Shown piece after piece: positions 22,953 to 34,194 of a DNA stretch of 64,000 nt. The notes under the pieces were generated by a model that ran no database searches, was not told where the DNA came from, and saw nothing but the letters and a program-made list of their open reading frames with translations. Where the stretch lies: contig BROE01000001.1 in assembly GCA_036571765.1 (NCBI GenBank), positions 8,086,961-8,150,960 on the forward strand, written 5' to 3'. Every line of letters starts with the position of its first letter. Position 1 is the first letter of the stretch. The translations under genes were made by a program, and so were the position numbers. The DNA is from Plecoglossus altivelis (Eukaryota; Chordata; Actinopteri; Osmeriformes; Plecoglossidae).

Positions 22953-24635
22953 TCAGTGCTCCATGTTAGTGGTTCTTTCTGTTAGCAATGTGTGCGATAG
23001 TGTTTCACAGCTGAACGTGTATGTCCTGAGTTTGTTCTGTGTTGCAGTGTGAACGATGCGTAGCTCCTCCTCATCCAGGTCCTTCAGCAACATCAGAACC
23101 GCCTCCAGAGTGTGTGTCTAAGCAATAACACAGTCATCACATACCCTCACAAGCAGAGGCTTAGACATACACTGATCATCTTGCAGTATTAGGACATTGT
23201 AGGCGTTACCTTCCTGGCCAAAGGCCTGGTGTCTCGGGTGGATGGGGAGGAAAGGGAGGGGAACTTGTCCCTGGGAAGAAGCTTCATCCCCAACTGCTCA
23301 CGGATCTTACTACCGAGCAAAAGTGAGGGTTATATCTACAAGCGATGATACTACTCTTTCATACAAGACAGCACAGCACCCCAAACTGAGTTGAGACAAA
23401 GGTGGGCCTCACTTGGTTTCCTCCATGCTGTAGTTGAGAGAGTCATTCTCTGTCTCCACATCTGTTTGGCCATTGGTGGAGAGTTGGTTCTGAGATGTAG
23501 ATGGGGGTGTGGTTATCTCATCCCCCTCCACCAAGGAAAGAGCAAGCTCCTCTTCTGTCACCACTGCACGTACACACACACACACACACCACAAACTGTT
23601 TTCGGAGCTTAAAACTCAACAGGTTCCTCTTCACAGCAATCTCCAATAAAGATAGATTTAATAGACCTACCTTGGTTGTCTAATTTTTGTAGGCGTGGCA
23701 GGCTGCGTAGCACAGTGAGTCGGTAGCGGCTGGGATCTGTTCCGCAGCAGGGGTTCTCAGCTAACCAGAGCACTCGCAGGCGTGTGAGTGGACGAAGATG
23801 AGAGAGTTCGGCAAGAGACGGGATGGAGTTCCTTCTCAGGTAGAGTTCACAGAGAGACAGGCAGCCAGCCAGAGGGGATAGCGATGAGATACTATTGACA
23901 CTGGAGAAAAAGGGAGGAATGAGGCAGAAAAAAATTGTAGACTTCCGTTTTAATTGTGGACCAAATTTTTTGGGTGGCGCAGACAAGTTTAAAAGTCTAT
24001 GAAACTTTCTTTTGATTTAGTTATACAGTTAAGTTTAGCATAACTGTCTTACACAGTCTTATATTAATGTATTTCTCTCATCGTAAATACCAATGCCCAT
24101 ACCTGCATACTATTAAAGTACAGAAGATAATATATAGTGTAAGATTGTATGGGTCTTTGGACGCTTCACAAGCCTATAAACAATTGTTTGTTTTGTCTCA
24201 CGCTCAACATATATTTATCTCAAGATACAGGGACAGACAGCTGTATCGACCAACCTAAGAGTCAAAACCTCGATGTTAGGTATCTGGGAGAAGATGGAGA
24301 TCTAAAGTAAAAGACAAGAGTTATACATTGATAAATGAGATTCGGCATAAGAAAAGGGAATGTTACTGACATCACAACTCAAAATACGATGTGAAATACA
24401 ATACGAAAACACTCACGTCAGTCAATTTGCAGCCCCTGTGGACCAAACGAATTGAAATGTTTAATGACAACAAGCAACATGTTAATTTAACTGCAGGTAA
24501 ACAAACAGCTAGGTAGGTCTTGCCTGGCTAGCAAGCTCTGCTAGCTTTTCCTACCTACCAGCAGTTTAGCTTCTTTACACTGTCTAGATCAGATGCCTTA
24601 GCCTTGGCAAGCACAAGCTTCCGTGTGAGTTTCAT
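22953..24635 (-). CDS. cfap410: cilia and flagella associated protein 410 (C21orf2)
   Basis: This is a leucine-rich-repeat protein of cilia and the basal body that works with NEK1. Seven exons (24635-24559, 24435-24417, 24301-24255, 23900-23671, 23563-23413, 23309-23210, 23117-22953) join in frame to 262 residues, near the human length of 256. The start MKLTRKLVLAKAKA matches the family. The LRR and LRR-cap region (SELYLRRN-like, then LWLAENPCCGTDPSRYR, LPRLQKLDNQ) is strongly conserved, and the C-terminus carries the helical VLMLLKDLDEEEL segment. A 19-nt exon 2 is unusually small but keeps the frame. The gene diverges from rpl37a with about 620 bp between the start codons. Confidence 0.95.
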
Positions 24636-25256
24636 ACTGTCGCAATCTGCGAATATTTAGCACAATCGTTGTTTGTATAAATAATTTGCTTTACACTGTG
24701 GTACTACATTGCTGACTGGATCAGTAATGCGTTGCTGTCTGAACTGCCCGGTCACGCATGCGCCTAGCCATCACGCTATCACGATCTAGCGTCTGTAGTT
24801 ACTTGGTTTCCATTCTCCCTCAAGATGTTAACACTGACGATATTATTCATACTTAATATTTGCGCTGAACAATGTGGCATTATTTACTATTATATTACGC
24901 ACACCGAAAAAAGTTCAAATCAGAGTTGGTGATTACGCTTTGTGCCCCGAATTAAATGTATTCAGACCACAGTTGATCATTTATACACATTTTACAGCAA
25001 GGTCAGTCCTTGTTCCATTGTTTTCTTTAACCAAATGTATTAAAACTCACCTAACATGTAAACCAACCATGATTTCCAAATAATTTAATTGTACCTATAT
25101 GGGGCCATTATTGTAGCACAGATATTCACAAATGCACACCAAGGGCCTCAACTACACCGCTGACTCAATGCCCCACAATGCAGCTTTCCATCCAGGGCTA
25201 AATTGCGCTTGCGCGCTACGAATCTTCCTCTTTGGACCGACGTCTCCGCTGCTGCA
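24636..25256. promoter_or_regulatory. divergent promoter interval between cfap410 and rpl37a
   Basis: The start codons of two head-to-head genes flank this 621-bp stretch. An NRF1-like ACGCATGCGC lies at about 24754 near cfap410, and GCGCTTGCGCGC at about 25206 near rpl37a. At 25224 there is a pyrimidine run (CTTCCTCTTT) resembling a 5' terminal oligopyrimidine tract, as expected at ribosomal-protein transcription starts. Shared regulation is inferred from position only. Confidence 0.5.
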
Positions 25257-26584
<1,328 letters not shown>

Positions 26585-27158
26585 ACCAGTACAGCTACAG
26601 TAGTACTGGGTATTTGGGAGTGTTTTGTATAGACTCTCCGTCCTGGACATTAAATTACATCAAACATCCTAAAATAAAGTGACCTGGAACGGATTTCTTC
26701 GTGTTGTGTTCTTTCACCACCATCCACTTCTGCACAAACATTTTTGTCTGATGAGCACTTGAATGGAATGCCTGTTGGTGTATTAAATCATTGGCTGTGA
26801 GCAGAGACTACGTTTGAGAACTATCCACCAAAACAAGAACGGAATTGATAATATAGCATGTAAGAATGATCAGGTAACTCGAGTGTTGGAATGTGTACAT
26901 AGTCAATGGCATTAGGAAAGTGTTGAATTAAATGGACATGCCTCACCTGAGAGTTGGGTGCCATTGTCCATACTGGTACCAGTTGTGACCTCGGATTTAT
27001 ATTCCCCTTTCCCCCAGAATTCGACCAGTTCACAACCAATCAGTGATGTAAATGTTATCGAAATGATTTTGTGAGAAACCAATGACTGCGTTTATTGAGA
27101 CTGATAAGTCCGTATGAGGGCGCTCTCGCGGCTATCTAGTACCACTTTCTAAAAAAGT
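26585..27158. other. rpl37a 3' end and pecr upstream region
   Basis: The poly(A) signal of rpl37a is at 26673-26678. No further gene is supported; antisense frames here are short and uninformative. Confidence 0.6.
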
Positions 27159-28891
27159 ATGGCGGCTACAAGTGTGTTCAGGTCGGGCTTGTTTAATAAC
27201 AAAGTAGCGATTGTAACGGGTGGCGGGACCGGTATTGGTAAAGCAATCTCTGCAGAGCTGCTTGAACTCGGTAAGACTCGTCATGTCTAATTTAGAAATT
27301 GCTCAGTGGCAAACTAATGTAGCTAACAGCCAAGCAGTCATTCATTGTAGACACGGCTTGTAGTTAATGAACTTTACCCTATATCAAACTCACGTGAAGA
27401 TCTGGACCTTTGAATATTAGCGATGTCAGTTGTGTTTACGTAAGCAATGTGTTTGTAGGCTACAACATAATAAATGGCTTATAACCATATATCTTCCTGC
27501 GTTTTGCAAAGGGTGTCATGTGGTTATCTCCAGTAGAAAGGTAGAGAGGCTTGAAGCTGCTGCCGAGGAGCTGAAACAGAAAATACCTGCTTCCAGCCGT
27601 GCATCAGTCGTACCTATTGCCTGCAACATCCGCCAAGAGGATGAGGTACACACACTTTGCATCCGTTCAATGGTATCTATTGTTGGCATTCATTTTTGCT
27701 TTAACTGCGAAGTCGCTGTTTTTTTTTATGGATGCAGGTGAAGGCCTTGGTTTCATCTGTACTCAAGAAATATGGTCAAATAGACTTTTTGGTCAATAAT
27801 GGTGGAGGTCAGTTCAGCAGCCCAGTAGAATTGATGTCGTCCAAAGGTTGGAAGGCTGTCATTGACACCAACCTGACTGGAACATTCTACTGTTGCAAGG
27901 AAGGTATGAGAGACATAGTGTGTCCGAATGGACATTCTACTGTTTAAATATATATTCTGTAATACTCTTGTATTTTGTCTCCGCAGTTTACTCTGCATGG
28001 ATGAAAGACCATGGAGGGGTGATTGTCAACATCATAGCCGATATGTGGAAGGGATTCCCAGGAATGGGGTACGTTAATTGCACTTACATACGCTCTCCGT
28101 CTCAACTAATTCACACACGTACATTTTTTTGTCTTATTCATACCCCGCCTCTCCTCCCTCTGTCCCTCTTCCTTTCATACAGCCATACAGGTGCAGCCAG
28201 GGCAGCTGTAGATAACCTAACCAAGAGTCTGGCCATTGAGTGGGCTAGCTCGGGAGTCAGGATCAATGCCATCGCACCAGTACGTATGTGTGTGTGAAGC
28301 AGCTGAATGTACAGGGTACATACTTGTTCTATGTATTCTTATTGTCACCTGACCTGTGCCTTTGTATGCAGGGTACCATCATCTCTAAGACAGCAATGGA
28401 GAACTATAAAGAAATTGGACCAGCTATGTTTAAGAAGTCTATTGCATTCAGCCCTGCTAAAAGACTAGGGGTCCCAGAGGAGGTATGCATGTACAGTCCG
28501 CCAGGCAATATATATTTTATTGTCAATCCTCATCCTACTATTTGGGTGCTATGTGTGAAACTAAATGTGTGTGTGTGGGTGTGTGTGTTGGGGGGCTGTT
28601 CAGATCTCCCCAGCGGTGTGTTTCTTGCTGTCTCCAGCTGCCTCCTACATCTCAGGAGCCACTCTTCGAGTGGACGCTGGACAAAGTCTGTACCACTCCA
28701 TGTGGGACATACCAGGTACACACACCTACCCATACATATGTACATAAAGGAGAAAGTTGTGGGTGTGAGAGAACAGGTTGTTACGGACATATTTCTCCTT
28801 GTGTTTAGATCACAGTGCATGGCCTGAAGCTCCAGAGGGAGAAAACCTGGACACAATGAAACAACTTCTCAACCCCAAATCCAAACTCTGA
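27159..28891 (+). CDS. pecr: peroxisomal trans-2-enoyl-CoA reductase
   Basis: This is an NADPH-dependent SDR that reduces trans-2-enoyl-CoA in peroxisomal chain elongation and phytol metabolism. Eight exons (27159-27270, 27512-27645, 27738-27903, 27987-28068, 28183-28279, 28372-28482, 28604-28715, 28809-28891) give 298 residues. Visible are the TGGGTGIGKA cofactor loop, LVNNGGGQFSSP, GVIVNI, the PAKRLGVPEE segment and a C-terminal SKL peroxisomal targeting signal. At the classical YxxxK position the sequence is DNLTK (Asp175, Lys179), where human PECR has Tyr. Synteny and overall similarity leave little doubt about the family; catalytic competence is discussed in the findings. Confidence 0.95.
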
Positions 28892-29981
28892 CCCTTAATG
28901 ACACCAGAGACCAGAATGAGTCAGATCCTCTGCTCACACTATTGCTAAGCCCTATGGCAGGTAACAGGGGATTGCCTTAATCAGTTATAAGGAATCAGTC
29001 ATTTCTGCCATCATCTGCTGTTGGTGGGAAGAACAATTGGACACCCACCTGCCTTTTCTGTCTCATGTACATAACTGTAGATAATTCAGATATTAAATGA
29101 AAAGTCTGACATACTTTCTATGAATATTGGAAGATAGTGTAAAATGGTTTCATAATGCAAAATACAGGGATAATGTTTCTTAAACCAACCATATATAAAT
29201 AATAATATTAACAATATCAGTATGTAATAGTGGATGGAAGGAATTCTGGTGTTTTGACTCAACTTTGTAATAAAAAAAACAATTTTTTCTTCAAATTAAA
29301 AAAACTTGATGGAAAAAGAGGCATGTGGATCTTATTTGGTTTGAAGAATGGTTTGAACCTTGCTTTTACAATCTCTGGTTTGGTTTGAACCTCGCTTTTA
29401 CCATCTCTGGTTAGGCTTGAACCTAACGACGTACCGTAGGTTGGAGAGCCGTAAATGAGAAGTGAGTGTCGCAGTGGCTTCTCGTACACAGAGGTCACAA
29501 CAGCAATTTAGCCAGGTAAAGCTTTTGTAAATGTACTCATAGAAGTGTTTATTATATCTCACACAATCGCAAGGCGTGACATTCTATCATCTCAATTGAA
29601 ATCAAAAGAGTTTTAAAATTCTAATCAACCCTGGTCTGTACACTGATAGCTACTTGCTCAGTTGACACCGGGACGAACAGGAATATATTGCTAACTACAT
29701 AGCTGGGCTACTGCAATTAGTACATTCGTACATTCGTCTCATTGCTGTGGTGAACGAGCAAACGCTAGTGTATGTTTTAGAATAACGAATGCAAGCATTT
29801 AATATGTCCTTGCTGCTGGCATTTCCTCTGTTTCTAACTTGTTTCTGATATGTTTCACATAGATGAATAACGATGTAGAAAGACTAGCTAGCTATCTGAT
29901 CCATACTATCTATCTATAATCTAGCCAAACGGTTGTGTAAAAACAGTTACATGATTGTGAGTGTGTGTGTTTGCGTGCAGA
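28892..29981. other. pecr 3' region and ndufb3 upstream region
   Basis: A repeated 'ggtttgaacct(t/c)gcttttac(a/c)atctctgg' motif occurs near 29338-29413. A plausible ndufb3 non-coding first exon ends at a GTAAAG donor at about 29516, pairing with the acceptor at 29979-29980. No other gene is seen. Confidence 0.5.
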
Positions 29982-30356
29982 ATGGGAGGTGACCATGGCC
30001 ACAGTAAACTGAACATGCCGGACTGGCGACAGTGGAAAGCGGAAGGAACCCCGCTGGAGTTCACTCAGCAGCGATTAGCAGCCAGGGGCCTTAAGGACCC
30101 ATGGGCACGGTGAGTGTAGTGTCTCTAGCTGCATGATTCGTCATTTGACTGAGAGAGCATGTATGAGTAAATGTGTCTTGCTCTTTTTCTCCATCCTATC
30201 TGCAGCAACGAGGCATGGAGGTACATGGGGGGCTTTGCCCAGCCTGTGACGTTTGGAAATGTCCTGTTTAGGGGGTTCAAATGGGGCTTTGCTGCCTTTG
30301 CTGTTGCTTTGGCTGTGGAGTATACCCTGTTTCCCCCCAAGAAGAGTGACCACTGA
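29982..30356 (+). CDS. ndufb3: NADH:ubiquinone oxidoreductase subunit B3
   Basis: This is an accessory subunit of the membrane arm of mitochondrial complex I. Two coding exons (29982-30109 and 30206-30356) give 92 residues; human has 98. Diagnostic stretches are MPDWRQWKAEGTPLE, LAARGLKDPWARNEAWRYMGGF and the single transmembrane helix in FKWGFAAFAVALAVEY. The N-terminus (GGDHGHSK) retains part of the His-rich start. ATTAAA at about 30434 may serve as poly(A) signal. Confidence 0.97.
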
Positions 30357-30785
30357 CCACAGAAGTCTGATCCTACCAGATTTGACATCCCCATAAGACC
30401 TTACACCATGTTATAAAGTTATTTTCTGTATATAATTAAACTGTGTAAATCAATTTGTTGCTTTGTGTGTCATGCGTATGTATACGGAAGTGTGCTTAAC
30501 TAATTCAACTTTTACATACAACACAAAATCATTTAGAGTTAAGGAGGTTTTTAATAAAGTTTATAGACATTATAGTGAATAATGTTTACAGACATGCAGA
30601 ACCAAGACAATCTTTATAAAGTTAAAATTGTTTTATTTTAATGTCATAATTCATATAACACATGTTATTTGCTATATATTTATATAACATATAACACAGC
30701 CAGACACATTGCACCAGCAATGGAATGATAACATTCTTTTTTGTGGTTTAGATTGCTTCATGTACAATACCCTTGATCTTTCTGA
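30357..30785. other. ndufb3 3' end and UGT 3' UTR
   Basis: The two genes converge here; the sequence is AT-rich and without a supported gene. Confidence 0.6.
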
Positions 30786-33317
30786 TCAGTCCTGTTTCCT
30801 CTTACTGGTAAAGCGCCGCACACAAAGCATCATGCATTTCATTATCACCATGACAACAGCAAGCACCACGAGAAGCAAAAAGCCGATTACATCCAGGCTG
30901 TGGTATTGAAACCAGTTGAGGTCATGTGCAGCGACCTTAAGATGTGCTGCCCCTTTATGCCGCATCACAAACTCAGTCCAGTAGACAGAAAGGTCGAGAG
31001 GGTCGATTGGGCGGTCCTTATGTATGGCAGACAGCTTCATCATTTTGTCCTTGAACCTGCATACAAAAACAGACTGTAATACACTAGCATGATTCATTTG
31101 CAGTTTGGTTTACTTGAATTAGGCTGAAATATTACTGGATATAATATATAAACCCCTCACCGTGTTGTGTTGATGACTTCATCCAATGCCTGCAGAAGTG
31201 ATTCCACCGTGATCTCGTTGATGTCCAACACGACACCCACCCCTCTGGTGGCTAATCTTTTAGCATTGTCAGACTGGTCTCCACCCAGAGGCAGCATCAC
31301 CAATGGAACCCCATGACACAGACCCTCATAGATACCGTGACTCCCAGCATGGGTCAGGAAAGCCTTCACACCATGATGAGCTAAGCACACACATAAGTAT
31401 GTTACAGTATGGTATGTCAACTGAAGTTAAGGATATTTAGATGTCTGATGTGAACAACATGATACGCACTCAGTAGGTCATTCTGTGGAAGCCATTTCTT
31501 TATCATAACATTATTTGGGATGCGGTCAGGAACTGGTCCGGTGTACCGCCACAGAACCTTCGACAACAGCAAACAATCTTGTCAGAAAGAAACGTAATCT
31601 GTGATTTGGATGTGAGTGTGCTTGATTTGATATTTACCCTTTGTGGAATCTTTTCAAACGCTTCAAGGAAGATAGCAGCTTTCTCCTCTGGCATAGATGA
31701 CACCATAGACCCCAGGGTGAAGACCACAAAACCATGTTTTGCTGAGGAGACCCATGTTTCAAGATCCTACACAGAAAATCTATTAAGGGGTATTGACAGG
31801 GGAATACATCTCTAATATGCAGTAAGATCATGGTCACTTTGACCCAAAAGAGCAGTCTTACCTCAGGTAAGGGTTTGTTCAAGTTGCAGTTGATCCCGCC
31901 AACAAGGACCATATTAGGCATAAGGGGGCGAGGGAATTCCAGCATAAAGTCATACCTGTGTATACATATCTCTCAGGTATTATTTTGTGTTTGTGTTTGT
32001 GAGTGAGTGCGTGTGAGTGTGAACACCACACCTCATCAACCAGATTGCAGTGTCTGTCAGCACTTCGGCCACGCCCACATCCTCTTCCAAAAAGTCCTTA
32101 GCAATCTGGTCAAAGTGCCAGGTCAGAAGTTTGCACAGCAACGGCTCCAGCACGCTCACCTTTTATCAGACCCACAAACAAGACAAAACCCGTTGACTTA
32201 AAGGTTGCTGGGTGCATGTCTGTGTGCATGGGAGTGTATATAAAGGTGCAGCCTTACAACTACGTTGACGACTCTCTCTTTGAAGGACATGACGTCAGTG
32301 TATTTTGTGAAGAAGCGTGGTACATAAGAGGGAGGAGAGGGGCAGGCAGCAGACTTGAGGTCTAAGCCACAGGGGATTCCTCTCAGCAAACCCACGGATG
32401 GGAGACCTATGGGGTGGAAGGCAGAAAACCAAAGGCTTGGTCCATTTGACTTCACAAGCAGAACTGCACAGAAACATATACAGAAACACTCACCCAACTT
32501 CCTGGCTATCAGCGCTCCTGTAGGAATCATGGGGTCAGTCAACATTGCATCAAAACCCTGCAAGAGATGGAAGGGAGGGGTGGTTAAGAGAGGAGAGATT
32601 TAAACTTGCATGCACTCAGATTTCTATCCACACACTGACCTGCTGTGACAGATGGGAGATGAGTGACGCGTTGAACAGCAATCCCTCAGCGGTAGTAAAA
32701 ATGAATCCAGAAAGTTTCTTAAGATTTTCCAGGTGGAAGGATATCTTTTCCATCAGAGGTTTTGTGGACTGACTCATCAGGTCTTTGTGTCTGTCCAGCA
32801 GCTTGTCAATGTCCTTCTGCCCATATGGCACAGGGTATGTCACTGTGGTATAGTGCTTACCTGGACCCATACGCATGCTGATTTCAGGTATGACCACAGT
32901 GACCTGATGTCCACGGCGTCCCATCTCCTCAGCTATGGCTTTCACACCCACCCAGTGACTCCCATCCATGGGCACCACCAGTAGTCGACCAGTATAACCA
33001 GTGGGACCAGTTATCGCAGCTTCAACACCTTTTTCAGTTTGCTGTGCAGCATCATTAACTATGGTTGTGTCATCCTTACTACCTGACACATTCACATCAT
33101 TACTACGAGCAATTGTATCCCTAGGTTTAACCAATTTATTTGCCTCTTCTTTTTGAACAGTGATACGCTCAGTGGCTCCATTTTTATCCGTTTCACTAGC
33201 AGTTGGTCCGTTAGGCCTCTTCGCTACTGCAGGCTCTGTTTCCCCTGTGTCCACCGCTCCAGTCAAACCCAGGGCAAAACACACCAGGAGACACACGGAA
33301 ACTGCTGACACACCCAT
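30786..33317 (-). CDS. UDP-glucuronosyltransferase, UGT1-like, with split N-terminal exon
   Basis: This is an ER-membrane enzyme that conjugates small lipophilic substrates with a UDP-sugar. Nine exons (33317-32640, 32557-32494, 32406-32258, 32159-32032, 31955-31862, 31766-31638, 31557-31470, 31380-31161, 31056-30786) give 606 residues. After a signal peptide (about 1-20) comes an about 85-residue hydrophilic linker before GRLLVVPMDGSHW, which holds the catalytic His; the partner Asp is in MLTDP. The donor signature reads FLTHAGSHGIYEG...DQSDNAKR. A transmembrane helix (LDVIGFLLLVVLAVVMV) and a KRKQD dilysine-type tail end the protein. The last four exons (129, 88, 220 nt and terminal) match the UGT1 common-exon pattern; the N-terminal half, normally one exon in UGT1, is in five. 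Fish subfamily not assignable. Confidence 0.9.
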
Positions 33318-34194
33318 CTCTCTCGCTGCCGAGTTCTTGTCTCTTGCTCCTTCACCCTGATCTTCCCGAACAACGTTGGATTTTTTTTATTTTTTTTAGA
33401 TTTAATAAGTTTTACTGCAAAGCTGTGGTTCTGTAAAATGTAGGGTATTTTAGTTCCTTATGTAGAACATCCAAACTTCTCTAACCCGTTGGTCCCGTTG
33501 GCAGCATGCCTTTATGGATTAGCAAAGAACTGTTTTGAGTCTGCGCGCATGCGAGTGTGTTCAAAGTCCACCTAGAGCAAAGGGAAATATGTTCTTTTTT
33601 TCCTTTATTTAAGTAGTGCTCCGGTTACGCAGCAGAAAAAGATGGACATTGTGGTATTCACGGAGCCTAAACGGAGACAACAACACGTATCTCTACAGAA
33701 CAAAAACATAGGCCTACACGAAGAGAGCGGGTTTGAGCCTGCGAAAAACAATGTTAAATAAGAAAATTAAGACTAATCCAAACCTATAAACAAGGCTCGA
33801 GGACAACGCTTGGTTGGTCACGCCAAGGTCCAGTTCCAGTACCTACCTAGGGCCTGCTGTTGACCCTTCAGAGTCCTGTACAACACCGCGGCTACAGCAC
33901 GAAAACTAGTTGTGTCTGACCTGTGTCCCCAGTTGACCGGGGATTGTACATTATCTGGATCGCCTCATGTCGGTCATGATGAGAGCTTTCCAATCACTCA
34001 AGTCAACAAAAAATAAGTGTTAGAGAGGAATAAAACACAAGATCAATTTCAAGAATGTTAAAAATTCGAGCGTTTAATCCATTATGACTTCTGTCTGCGG
34101 TGTAAATTATCCTTGTGAGGTCATAAGGGGGTGGGTGGCGTATATGACCTAAGTGTGTATACATGTATTATCAGGCAGTCATAGGCACCTAAAC
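33318..34194. other. intergenic, divergent UGT and PIM-like genes
   Basis: The two genes diverge. There is a T-rich tract at 33378-33402. I see no coding sequence and no clear promoter motif. Confidence 0.5.
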
